A stretch of DNA of 64,000 nt from Streptomyces sp. NK15101 (GTDB taxonomy: Bacteria; Actinomycetota; Actinomycetes; Streptomycetales; Streptomycetaceae), in contig NZ_JAINVG010000026.1 of assembly GCF_020400725.1 (NCBI RefSeq), positions 27,320 to 91,319 of the forward strand, given 5' to 3'. The notes below the pieces were generated by a model. That model made no database searches, was not told the DNA's origin, and was given only the letters and a program-made list of their open reading frames with translations. How positions within the stretch are numbered: the first letter of the stretch is position 1; each line of letters begins with the position of its first letter. The translations under genes were made by a program, and so were the position numbers. Of the stretch, positions 41,662 to 50,445 are shown one piece after another.

Positions 41662-42743
41662 GGCTTCGCGGCCAGGCGGGCGATGCGGCCCTTCTCTCCG
41701 GAGGCCCAGCAGGAGCCGTCCGGGGTGCAGTCGACCGTGTCGTACGAGCCGGTGTCGACCGTGCGCCAGGTGCGGCCCCCGTCGGTGGTGAGGTCGGTGC
41801 CGGTGGGGCCGACGGCGAGCGCGGCCGTCTTGCTGTGCGGGAGCCAGGCGACGCCGGAGCGGTAGGCGGGCGGCGGCGTGGCCGAGGGGCGCCAGGTGCG
41901 GCCCCCGTCGGTGCTGGCCGCGCCGGCCCGCGGCGACGGCTGGTCCTTGCGGTAGTCGCCGCCGACGGCGATGCCGTGCGCACGGTCGCGGAAGGCGAGC
42001 CCGAAGACGCCGCGGGCCGGGTCGCCGGCCGGGATCGGCGTGTCCGTGGCGGTCCAGGTCAGTCCCCGGTCGGCGGAGTGGAGCACGCGCGCGGTGGCGC
42101 CGCCGCCCGTCGCGAGCCACACGTCCCGGGGGCCGGCCGAGACGAGGCACTGGCCGCTCGCGGCGAAGCCCGCCTCGCCGGGGAGCGCGTCCGGCATCCC
42201 GGTGCTCGGCAGGACCTCCCAGGAGCGGCCGCCGTCCCGGGTGGAGAGGATGCGGTACTTCCCGTCGACCGGGTCGCTCATGGCGAGTCCGTGCCGGTGG
42301 TCGAAGAAGGTCATGCAGTCGTAGAAGGCCCGTGCGTCGGTGTTCCGGAAGGACTCGGTCCAGGTGGCGCCGCCGTCCTCGGTGCGCAGCACCCGGGAGG
42401 CCTCGCCCTCGCCGATGGCGAGGACGACGGCCCGGCGGGCGTCGAAGGCCTCGACGTCGCGGAACTCCAGGTCGCCCGCCCCGGGCGGCGACACGTTCCG
42501 CCAGCTCCGGCCGCCGTCGGTGGTGCGCAGCACCGTGCCCTTCGAGCCCGCGGCCCACGCGGTCCCGCGGTCGACCGGTGCGAGCCCCCGGAAGCGGGCG
42601 TCGGTGCCGGTCGGTGTCAGCTGCCAGCCGGCCGCTGCCGTGGGGGTCTCCCCGGCCCGCGCCGGGGCGGCCAGGGTCAGCGCGAGCGCCGCCCCGATCA
42701 GCCCCACCGACATCGTTCGTCTCGTCTTCCCCATGGACGTCAT
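41658..42743 (-). CDS. Exported Asp-box/beta-propeller (Ycf48-like) protein
   Basis: A 361-aa secreted beta-propeller. A signal peptide (TRRTMSVGLIGAALALTLAAPARA, in the first ~30 residues) precedes repeats of the S/T-x-D-G-G-x-T/S-W Asp-box: RTTDGGRSW, RTEDGGATW, STRDGGRSW, STDGGRTW and TTDGGRTW, with a degenerate SADRGLTW. It resembles photosystem II assembly factor Ycf48 and sialidase-fold proteins; without catalytic residues I would not call it a sialidase. A second in-frame ATG at 42734 is equally possible. The stop overlaps that of the convergent YciI gene at CTAG. Confidence 0.8.
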   Translation of the reverse strand: MTSMGKTRRTMSVGLIGAALALTLAAPARAGETPTAAAGWQLTPTGTDARFRGLAPVDRGTAWAAGSKGTVLRTTDGGRSWRNVSPPGAGDLEFRDVEAFDARRAVVLAIGEGEASRVLRTEDGGATWTESFRNTDARAFYDCMTFFDHRHGLAMSDPVDGKYRILSTRDGGRSWEVLPSTGMPDALPGEAGFAASGQCLVSAGPRDVWLATGGGATARVLHSADRGLTWTATDTPIPAGDPARGVFGLAFRDRAHGIAVGGDYRKDQPSPRAGAASTDGGRTWRPSATPPPAYRSGVAWLPHSKTAALAVGPTGTDLTTDGGRTWRTVDTGSYDTVDCTPDGSCWASGEKGRIARLAAKP

Positions 42744-42818
42744 GGCGCCGGAAGCTAGTGCCCCGGGACGCTCCCCGTCCAGGGTGCGTCCGGGGCCGGG
42801 CGTTCCTAGGCTGGTCGC

Positions 42819-43304
42819 ATGACCGACCGTGCGACGGCCGACCGGACGAGCGAGCGGGCCGGCGACGAGAAGCCGAGGCTCAAGGAGTACGAGGGCGAGG
42901 GCATCACCGTCACCTTCGAGCCGCGCCGCTGTCTGCACGCGGCCGAGTGCGTCCACGGCCTGCCGGAGGTCTTCGACCTCTCCCGGCGCCCGTGGGTGCT
43001 GCCCGACGCCGCCGTGCCCGCCCGGGTCGGGGAGGTCGTCCGGCGCTGTCCCTCCGGCGCGCTCCAGTACCACCACCACCTCGATGACGCCGTCGCCGAA
43101 GCCCCGGACTCCCCCACCACGGTCCGGCGCACGCCCGCCGGGCAGCTGGTGGTGCGGGGCGACCTCATCGTGACCGGCGCCCACGGCGACCGGCACGAGA
43201 CGCGCGTGATGCTCTGCGGTTGCGGAGCCTCCGGCAACCAGCCGTACTGCGACCACTCGGGCCCCTGCGCCGAACCGGACGACGACGTCCCCGACGAGCG
43301 CTGA
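42819..43304 (+). CDS. Two-domain iron-sulfur protein: single-cluster ferredoxin-like plus CDGSH-like
   Basis: A 161-aa protein. Residues about 25-80 have the Fer4_19-type pattern RCLHAAECVHGLPEVF ... RRCPSGALQ, where three Cys remain. Residues about 100-155 are a CDGSH-like domain, LCGCGASGNQPYCDHSGPC. The canonical CDGSH ends C-D-G-x-H; here it is C-D-H-S-G-P-C, so the fourth ligand would be a shifted His or the following Cys. Likely an electron-transfer or Fe-S storage protein. Start ATG 42819 lies in a 75-bp gap divergent from the Asp-box gene. Confidence 0.82.
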   Translation: MTDRATADRTSERAGDEKPRLKEYEGEGITVTFEPRRCLHAAECVHGLPEVFDLSRRPWVLPDAAVPARVGEVVRRCPSGALQYHHHLDDAVAEAPDSPTTVRRTPAGQLVVRGDLIVTGAHGDRHETRVMLCGCGASGNQPYCDHSGPCAEPDDDVPDER

Positions 43305-43471
43305 CGACCGGCCCGTCCCCGCCTCCGTGCCGGACACCCGGGAAACCGGTGACGCAGCTCACGTGGGGACCGAGTGCACGTTCCGGCCGCGCCGCTCGTC
43401 TTGAGGGGTGTCAGGTGCCCTGGTGTCGGGGAGACGCACAGGACTCGAAGCCCGTGTGAGAGGAGCCGGTC

Positions 43472-43888
43472 TTGTCCGCCGTCATCGAGCAGGCCGTACA
43501 GGCCCGTCTGGTCGCATCCGCTCCCCGGATGGAGACCGTCCCCGCCACGCTGCGGTACGACCGGCAGGATCCGTACGCCGTGAGCATGGCCTTTCCGCCG
43601 CCGGCGACCCTGGAGGGCGTCGAGGTCTCCTGGGCCTTCGCGCGCGAGCTGCTCGTCCAGGGGGTCGAGCGCCCGGCCGGGGTCGGGGACGTGCGCCTGC
43701 GTCCGTACGGCTACGACCGCACGGTGGTCGAGTTCCACGCCCCGGAGGGGGTGGCCATGGTCCATGTGCGGACCTCCGAGCTGCGCCGCTTCCTGGAGCG
43801 CTCGCAGCACCTGGTGCCGGCGGGGCGCGAGCACCAGTACCTGGACTGGGACCAGGACCTCGCGGAGCTGCTCCGCGAGCACCCCTGA
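43472..43888 (+). CDS. SsgA-like (SALP) sporulation/cell division family protein
   Basis: A 138-aa protein of the actinobacterial SsgA-like family, which controls septum and peptidoglycan sites during sporulation. Markers are PATLRYDRQDPYAVSMAF, VSWAFARELL, YGYDRTVVEFHAPEGVAMVH and ELRRFLERSQHLVPAGREH. Start TTG 43472 has GAGAGGAG nine bases upstream. Which Ssg paralogue it is cannot be told from memory; the length equals the common 136-140. It precedes the ABC-F leader region. Confidence 0.85.
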   Translation: MSAVIEQAVQARLVASAPRMETVPATLRYDRQDPYAVSMAFPPPATLEGVEVSWAFARELLVQGVERPAGVGDVRLRPYGYDRTVVEFHAPEGVAMVHVRTSELRRFLERSQHLVPAGREHQYLDWDQDLAELLREHP

Positions 43889-43988
43889 GAATCCACCGCG
43901 TAAATCGTTTGCGGGTCTCCCCGTCCGGGCCGTACGGTCCGTACCGACCTTGTCGTCGCCCGATCGGAGAAGGACGTTGCTCGTCTGA

Positions 43989-44132
43989 GGTTGCGAGACA
44001 CCGAGCCGCGCGTGCCCCCTGTGCCGCGTGTGCCGTTCTCGACCTCGGCGTACGAGCCGTTCTCCACACTGCCCGCGCCCCGGTGTCTCTCGCGTTGCCC
44101 CATTTCCACGCTCGCGCGACCGGGAGGCCTCC
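43989..44132 (+). promoter_or_regulatory. Structured leader of the second ABC-F gene, possible attenuator
   Basis: The untranslated stretch has GTTGCGAGACACCG (about 43990-44004) that can pair with CGGTGTCTCTCGCGTTGC (about 44081-44098). A frame starting TTG at 43991 runs through the leader and past the ABC-F start, its first 40 codons rich in Pro and Arg. This arrangement could support ribosome-mediated attenuation. Confidence 0.35.
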
Positions 44133-45806
<1,674 letters not shown>

Positions 45807-45860
45807 GCCCCGGACCGGGGGCGGGGTGACGCCCGGGACCGGGGGCCTCCGCACGGCGAC

Positions 45861-45903
45861 GACCGCCGCGCCCCACGGCCATGTGCCGCGGGGCGCGGCG
45901 GTC
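45861..45903. terminator. 14-bp stem hairpin after the ABC-F gene
   Basis: GACCGCCGCGCCCC pairs perfectly with 45890-45903 around a 15-nt loop, 55 bp past the ABC-F stop. Confidence 0.75.
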
Positions 45904-46222
45904 GCGGCGCTCCTCGGGCGCGCGGGCGCGGAAGCGGAGGTCGGTGCGCGGGTGATCGTCCCGGCCGTGGAGAGCGGTCGGCCGGTCGGCTGCTCTGAGC
46001 CGCCGGACATCTGCGCTGTGTAGTCGGCCGATTGACTCCCGGCGACCGGTCCTGGCGTGACCTGCGTCTCCACGACCCCGTCGGAGCTGCACGCATAACG
46101 GAACGTAACCGGACATCGCCGGGACAGGCTTGGCCGACGACTTACGGAGGCTTAACCTACGGTCTCGTAACCTACGAATCCGTAGGTATGCCCGTATGCC
46201 CTCTCCGTCCCCAGGAGTTCCC
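45904..46222. other. Gap with desaturase promoter region; no gene called
   Basis: After the ABC-F hairpin, the DNA runs to the TTG start of the desaturase. A short frame (45826-46023) has no proper start and overlaps the hairpin. The last 75 bp are AT-richer and hold the operator repeats described separately. Confidence 0.5.
46153..46187 (+). promoter_or_regulatory. Direct and inverted repeats upstream of the desaturase
   Basis: TAACCTACG occurs at 46153-46161 and 46168-46176 (15-bp period). The second copy is part of a perfect 7-4-7 palindrome ACCTACGAATCCGTAGGT (46170-46187). The region lies 36 bp before the start codon and probably binds a repressor responding to lipid state. Confidence 0.7.
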
Positions 46223-47197
46223 TTGACGCTCACCTCTCACTCCCTCGGCAGCTCGACAGGGTGGACCGACGCACGGCTGCTCTACGCGCTCGAAGAGGTC
46301 GTGGAGAAGGAGCTCAACCGGCACCTGAAGGTCACCAAGGACTGGATGCCGCACGAGTACGTGCCGTGGTCGGACGGCCGCAACTTCCCCGGCTTCTTCG
46401 AGGACGGCGAGGCCTGGGAGCCGTCGCAGTCCAAGGTCACCGAGATCGGCAAGATCGCGCTCGTCGTCAACCTGCTCACCGAGGACAACCTCCCGAGCTA
46501 CCACCACGAGATCGCCAGCCTCTTCGGCCGCGACGGCGCCTGGGGCACCTGGGTGCACCGCTGGACCGCCGAGGAGGGCCGGCACGGCATCGTGATGCGC
46601 GACTACCTGCTCGCCTCGCGCGCCGTCGACCCGGACAAGCTGGAGCAGTTCCGGATGGCGCACATGAGCGAGGGCTTCGAGTCCGACAACCGGCACTCGA
46701 TGCTGCACTCCGTCGCGTACGTGGCCTTCCAGGAGCTCGCCACCCGCATCTCGCACCGCAACACCGGCCACCAGTCCGGCGACCCGGTCTGCGACCGGAT
46801 GCTCGCCCGCATCGCCACCGACGAGAACCTGCACATGGTCTTCTACCGCAACCTGCTGGGCGCGGCCTTCGAGATCGCCCCCGACCTGACCATGCAGGCC
46901 GTGCGGGACGTCGTGGTCAACTTCCGGATGCCCGGACACGGCATGCCGGGCTTCGAGCGGGCGGCCGCGCAGATGGCGATCGGCGAGATCTACAACATGC
47001 GCATCCACCACGACGACGTCCTCCAGCCCGTCCTGCGCTTCCTCAAGGTCCTCCAGATCGAGGGCCTCGGCCCGGACGGCCTGCGCGCCCAGGAGGAGCT
47101 GGGGCTCTACATGAACGGCCTGGACAGCGAGGCGAGCAAGTTCGACGAGAAGCTCGCGGCCCGCAAGGCCCGGATGGCCGCGCGCGCGGCCGACTGA
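46223..47197 (+). CDS. Acyl-[acyl-carrier-protein] desaturase
   Basis: A 324-aa soluble diiron desaturase that introduces a cis double bond into acyl-ACP in the cytoplasm. The diiron ligands lie in LTEDNLPSYHHE, TAEEGRHGIVMRDY (E-E-x2-H) and ATDENLHMVFYRN (D-E-N-x2-H). KDWMPHEYVPW is near the N-terminus. TTG 46223 has AGGAG six bases upstream; longer frames from GTG/ATG upstream cross the operator repeats. Monocistronic, likely regulated by the palindrome upstream. Confidence 0.93.
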   Translation: MTLTSHSLGSSTGWTDARLLYALEEVVEKELNRHLKVTKDWMPHEYVPWSDGRNFPGFFEDGEAWEPSQSKVTEIGKIALVVNLLTEDNLPSYHHEIASLFGRDGAWGTWVHRWTAEEGRHGIVMRDYLLASRAVDPDKLEQFRMAHMSEGFESDNRHSMLHSVAYVAFQELATRISHRNTGHQSGDPVCDRMLARIATDENLHMVFYRNLLGAAFEIAPDLTMQAVRDVVVNFRMPGHGMPGFERAAAQMAIGEIYNMRIHHDDVLQPVLRFLKVLQIEGLGPDGLRAQEELGLYMNGLDSEASKFDEKLAARKARMAARAAD

Positions 47198-47298
47198 GCC
47201 GCCGTCCCCCGCGGGAGCCGCCGCCCCTCACAGGAGTCGCCCGCCGAGCCGCCGGGCTGCCCGAGCCGCCCCACCGGAACGGCCGGGGAGCCGGCGGC

Positions 47299-47550
47299 TC
47301 AGCGGCTCCGCCGCCTGAGCCGCCCGCGCTCCTTCTCGGAGAGTCCGCCCCACACCCCGAACCGCTCGTCGTGGGTCAGGGCGTACTCCAGGCACGCCAG
47401 GCGCCCCTCGCACGCCCCGCACAGCTGCTTCGCCTCGCGCGTCGACGAGCCGGGGGCCGGGAAGAAGAACTCCGGGCCGGCCTGGGCGCACAGGGCGTTC
47501 TCGCGCCAGGAGAGGTCGGGGGCGGTCAGCACGTCGGTATCCGTCTGCAT
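47299..47550 (-). CDS. WhiB-like (Wbl) iron-sulfur transcription factor
   Basis: An 83-aa actinobacterial regulator. Four Cys bind a [4Fe-4S] cluster: C21 (NALCAQAG), then C44-x2-C47-x5-C53 (LCGACEGRLAC). GVWGGLSEKERGRLRRR is the G(V/I)WGG turn and basic DNA-contact tail. ATG 47550 (MQTDTDVL) is chosen; an upstream in-frame start would add 13 residues. It is divergent from the IclR-type gene. Which Wbl paralogue cannot be told. Confidence 0.9.
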   Translation of the reverse strand: MQTDTDVLTAPDLSWRENALCAQAGPEFFFPAPGSSTREAKQLCGACEGRLACLEYALTHDERFGVWGGLSEKERGRLRRRSR

Positions 47551-47645
47551 GACCGACAGCTTGCCCAAGCGCCGTAAACACGCCATCAACGTTCGATCAA
47601 TGGCGCATACCCGGCGCCCGGCACGGCCGTTCCGCCGTTCCCGAC

Positions 47646-47741
47646 CGGGCTCCCACGATGCGGGATCTCTCGTGAACGGAGTGTTTCCAGCCTCCTCCGG
47701 AGCCCGGTTCGGCTCCCGTCATGTGGGAGCGTGGGAGCCCG
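47646..47741. promoter_or_regulatory. Clustered GGGAGC/GCTCCC dyads upstream of the IclR gene
   Basis: A perfect 12-bp inverted repeat (CGGGCTCCCACG at 47646-47657 with 47730-47741) encloses further GGCTCC/GGGAGC half-sites at about 47712-47717 and 47725-47730. The cluster ends 23 bp before the IclR start codon and is shared with the divergent Wbl promoter. Confidence 0.6.
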
Positions 47742-47764
47742 ATCACCCACGGGGAGCGAACCCT

Positions 47765-48556
47765 ATGACGACCGAGGCCGGCATCGTCCGACCCCCGGCG
47801 GGCGCCCAGGCGGTCCGCCGCGCACTGGACGTGCTGCACTGCTTCCACGACAACGGGCCCGATCTGAGCGCCTCCGACCTCGCGCGCCGGCTCGGGCTCT
47901 CCACCTCGACGGCCCACCGGCTGGCCCGCACCCTGCTCGGCGCGGGCTTCCTGGAGCAGGACGCCCGGACCGCGCGCTACCGCCTCGGTCCGGCGATGAC
48001 CGAGCTGGGCCGGCTCTCGTACCACCAGCGGGGGCTGCACCTGGCCGCGCCCGAGCTGTCCGATCTCGCCGAGCGGACGGGGGCGACGGCCGATCTGGCG
48101 CTGCGCAGCGGCCCGTACGCGGTGATCGTGGCGGGCGGTCCGGTGACCCCGAGGGCGGGGTTGCGCCGACCGCTGCACTCGACGGCGCTCGGGAAGGTGC
48201 TGCTCGCGTGGCCCCGGACGGGCGAGGGCGGCCCGCGCTCGGTGCCGCCGCACGCGTCCACGGAGCGGACCGTCGCCGAACCGCCCTCCCTGGCCGCCGA
48301 GTTGGTACGCGTACGGGAGGCGGGGTACGCCCTCGACGGCGGCGAGCCGGCCCACGGGGTGCGGACGGTGGCCGTGCCGGTCCTGGAGCGCGCGGGGCAC
48401 GCCCGGTTCGCGCTCGCGGTGCGAGGGGCGCCCGAGCTGATCACCGACGCGCGGCTCGACTGGTACCTGGCGCAGGCGCGGGCCTGCGCGCGGGCCCTGG
48501 AGGTGCTGCTGCTCGCGCCGGCGGAGCGGCGGGAACCGGGAGGGCGGGCCGGGTAG
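47765..48556 (+). CDS. IclR family transcriptional regulator
   Basis: A 263-aa regulator: N-terminal winged HTH (VRRALDVLHCF ... LSASDLARRLGLSTSTAHRLARTLLGAGFLEQD in parts, about 18-65) and a C-terminal GAF-like IclR ligand domain (about 80-250: LSDLAERTGATADLAL, RRPLHSTALGKVLLAW). GGGGAGCG precedes the ATG. Function and target unknown; the GGGAGC dyads upstream suggest autoregulation. No catabolic gene is adjacent in the same direction. Confidence 0.88.
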   Translation: MTTEAGIVRPPAGAQAVRRALDVLHCFHDNGPDLSASDLARRLGLSTSTAHRLARTLLGAGFLEQDARTARYRLGPAMTELGRLSYHQRGLHLAAPELSDLAERTGATADLALRSGPYAVIVAGGPVTPRAGLRRPLHSTALGKVLLAWPRTGEGGPRSVPPHASTERTVAEPPSLAAELVRVREAGYALDGGEPAHGVRTVAVPVLERAGHARFALAVRGAPELITDARLDWYLAQARACARALEVLLLAPAERREPGGRAG

Positions 48557-48580
48557 CACCCGATGCCACGCGGAAATATC

Positions 48581-48605
48581 CGCACGGTCGTGCGTTCAGT
48601 ACGAT
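48581..48605 (+). promoter_or_regulatory. TetR operator and -10 of its gene
   Basis: CGCACGGTCGTGCG (48581-48594) is a perfect 6-2-6 palindrome, followed by a -10-like TACGAT (48600-48605). Initiation would fall on the ATG at 48612, again with no real ribosome site. A related palindrome controls the hydrolase gene at 50.35 kb. Confidence 0.6.
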
Positions 48606-48611
48606 GGGGCC

Positions 48612-49283
48612 ATGAGCGGCAGCACCGGAAGCGGCACCCGGACCAAGACGGACGGACGGGTCGAGCGGGGCAATCAGACGCGGCGCCTCGTCCTCGGCCG
48701 GACGATGGACATCGCCTCGGTCGAAGGGCTCGAAGGCCTGTCCCTGGGACGGATCGCGACCGAGCTGGAGCTGAGCAAGAGCGGTGTCTTCGCCCTCTTC
48801 GGCTCCAAGGAGGAGCTCCAGCTCGCCACCGTCAGGGCCGCCGTCGCCGTCTTCGCCGGCCGCGTCGTCGCTCCGCTGGAGGACCTGCCGCCCGGCGCGC
48901 GGCGGGTGCGCGAGCTGTGCCGGAACTGGCTCGCGTACTCCGCGGAGCGGGTGTTCGCGGGCGGCTGCTTCTTCTACGCGGTCTCGGCCGAGTTCGACGC
49001 CCGTACGGGCCCGGTCCACGACGCCGTCGCCGGGGCCCGCCGCGACTGGACCGCGTACGTGGAGGGGGCCCTGACGGAGGCGCGCGCCGTCGGGGAGTTC
49101 GTCGAGGACCTGGACGCGGAGCAGCTGGCCTTCGAGGTGATCGCCCTCATGGAGGCGGCCAACGCCCAGTCCGTGCTGTTCGGCGAGCCCGGCGCGTACG
49201 CCCTCGCCGAGCGGGGCGTCACGGCCCGCCTGCTCGCCTCGGCCACGGACAAGGGCCGGGCGGCGCTCGCCGACCCGGCCTGA
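48612..49283 (+). CDS. TetR/AcrR family transcriptional regulator
   Basis: A 223-aa regulator. The N-terminal HTH (TMDIASVEGLEGLSLGRIATELELSKSGVFALFGSKEEL, about 30-70, in parts) is followed by a helical ligand domain with LCRNWLAYSAERVFAGGCFFYAVS. Its promoter carries a palindrome matching one in front of the alpha/beta hydrolase gene, which is convergent with it downstream. It therefore probably represses both. Confidence 0.88.
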   Translation: MSGSTGSGTRTKTDGRVERGNQTRRLVLGRTMDIASVEGLEGLSLGRIATELELSKSGVFALFGSKEELQLATVRAAVAVFAGRVVAPLEDLPPGARRVRELCRNWLAYSAERVFAGGCFFYAVSAEFDARTGPVHDAVAGARRDWTAYVEGALTEARAVGEFVEDLDAEQLAFEVIALMEAANAQSVLFGEPGAYALAERGVTARLLASATDKGRAALADPA

Positions 49284-49285
49284 CC

Positions 49286-49377
49286 GGACGCCCCGAGGAC
49301 CTCGCGCCGGACGCCCCGAGAACTCCGCGCCGGCACCCCGAAGACTCCGCGCCGGGGCGCCCCGAGGAGCCGCGCGG
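49286..49377. repeat. Four imperfect tandem copies of a ~23-bp unit
   Basis: Units GGACGCCCCGAGGACCTCGC..., GGACGCCCCGAGAACTCCGC..., GGCACCCCGAAGACTCCGC... and GGGGCGCCCCGAGGAGCCGC... follow each other at 22-24 bp intervals between the convergent TetR and hydrolase genes. Confidence 0.75.
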
Positions 49378-49408
49378 ACGTCACGAAGGCCCCGACGGGC
49401 GCCCCCCC

Positions 49409-50311
49409 TCACGGCGCCGTCGCGCCGACACCCTGGCGCGCGCCGGCCGCCCGCTCCGTGACGGCGCCCGCCGTCGCGAAACCCACCGCCTCGGCCACCA
49501 CGTCGGGGTCCATGAGGATGCGGCGGTGGCCGAGCCCCCGGGTGACGACGAGCCGGGCCCGCCCGCCGTGGGCCCGGGCGAGGAACCGCGCCTGGGCCAG
49601 GGGCACCATGTCGTCGCCCTCGTCGTGGAACAGCAGGACGGGCGCGCCGAGTTCGTCCGGCGCGTGGTCGGCGCCGAAGCGCTCCCAGACGCCGGGCTCG
49701 CCGGGGACGAGCCGCCGCTCGACGTGCGCGCGCAGGGCCCGCATCACCCGGTCGTCCAGGCCGAGTCCCGCCTGGAAGCCCTCCAGGACCATCTCGAAGG
49801 AGCCGACGCCGCCGAGCCCCACGAAGCGGGAGGTGCGGACGCCGTCGCGGAGGGCGAAGAGGGAGGCGAGGACGCCGAACGAATGGGCGACGACGGCCTC
49901 GAAGTCGCCGTGCCGGGCGTGCAACTCCCGGATGATCTCCCGGTATTCGACGATGTTGCTCGCCTTGCCGGAGGAGTCGCCGTGGCCGGGCGCGTCGAAG
50001 GCGACCGGGCTGTAGCCCCGCGCGAGGAGCTCCTCGGCGAAGGCACCGAGCCGCGAGGCGCGGGAGGACCAGCCGTGGACGAGCAGGACGGGCCGCCGGC
50101 CGTCACCCCAGGCGTACGTGACCACCTCCTTGCCGCGGACGCGGAGGCGGTCGGTGCGCGCGCCCGCGAAGAGCGCGGCCTCCCCCGGTCGGAGCCGGGC
50201 CCTGCCGAGCGGCCGGGTGAAGAGGTGGAAGGCCCAGCGGCCGGCCCGGCCCGGGGCGAGGCGCGCGGCGGCGTTCAGGGCGGTGCGGATGAGCGGGGCC
50301 ATGGGGTACAT
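49409..50311 (-). CDS. Alpha/beta hydrolase
   Basis: A 300-aa alpha/beta hydrolase, probably membrane-associated through its hydrophobic N-terminus (PLIRTALNAAARLAPGRAG). The catalytic triad is Ser in VVAHSFGVLA, Asp in FHDEGDDMVPL and His in RGLGHRRILMD; the oxyanion HGW occurs in LLVHGWSSR. ATG 50311 has GGAGATCC upstream. Substrate unknown. It is probably controlled by the TetR protein encoded convergently, via the palindrome in its promoter. Confidence 0.87.
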   Translation of the reverse strand: MYPMAPLIRTALNAAARLAPGRAGRWAFHLFTRPLGRARLRPGEAALFAGARTDRLRVRGKEVVTYAWGDGRRPVLLVHGWSSRASRLGAFAEELLARGYSPVAFDAPGHGDSSGKASNIVEYREIIRELHARHGDFEAVVAHSFGVLASLFALRDGVRTSRFVGLGGVGSFEMVLEGFQAGLGLDDRVMRALRAHVERRLVPGEPGVWERFGADHAPDELGAPVLLFHDEGDDMVPLAQARFLARAHGGRARLVVTRGLGHRRILMDPDVVAEAVGFATAGAVTERAAGARQGVGATAP

Positions 50312-50340
50312 GCCGGATCTCCTCGGTCGTCCTGGGCACG

Positions 50341-50377
50341 AAAAAATGCTAGCACGATCGTTCGTGTTGTTTCAGAG
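50341..50377 (-). promoter_or_regulatory. Promoter of the hydrolase gene with TetR-type operator in the spacer
   Basis: On the minus strand, TGAAAC, a 17-bp spacer and TAGCAT form a promoter. The spacer contains CACGA-TCGT-TCGTG (50353-50366). GCACGATCGTTCG (50352-50364) differs from the TetR-gene site GCACGGTCGTGCG at two of 13 positions. Confidence 0.65.
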
Positions 50378-50445
50378 TGGACCATGAGGCCGGCGACGTC
50401 CCCCGGAAGCGTCCCGGCCCTCCGCCCCCCGCTCCCCCTCCGCCC

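Noticed and set aside
41658..42743. Sialidase call for the Asp-box protein
   Set aside because: Asp-boxes are present but the catalytic Arg triad, Tyr/Glu pair and FRIP motif are not visible.
45826..46023. 65-codon plus-strand frame after the ABC-F gene
   Set aside because: Begins inside the terminator hairpin region with no ribosome site and no recognisable pattern.
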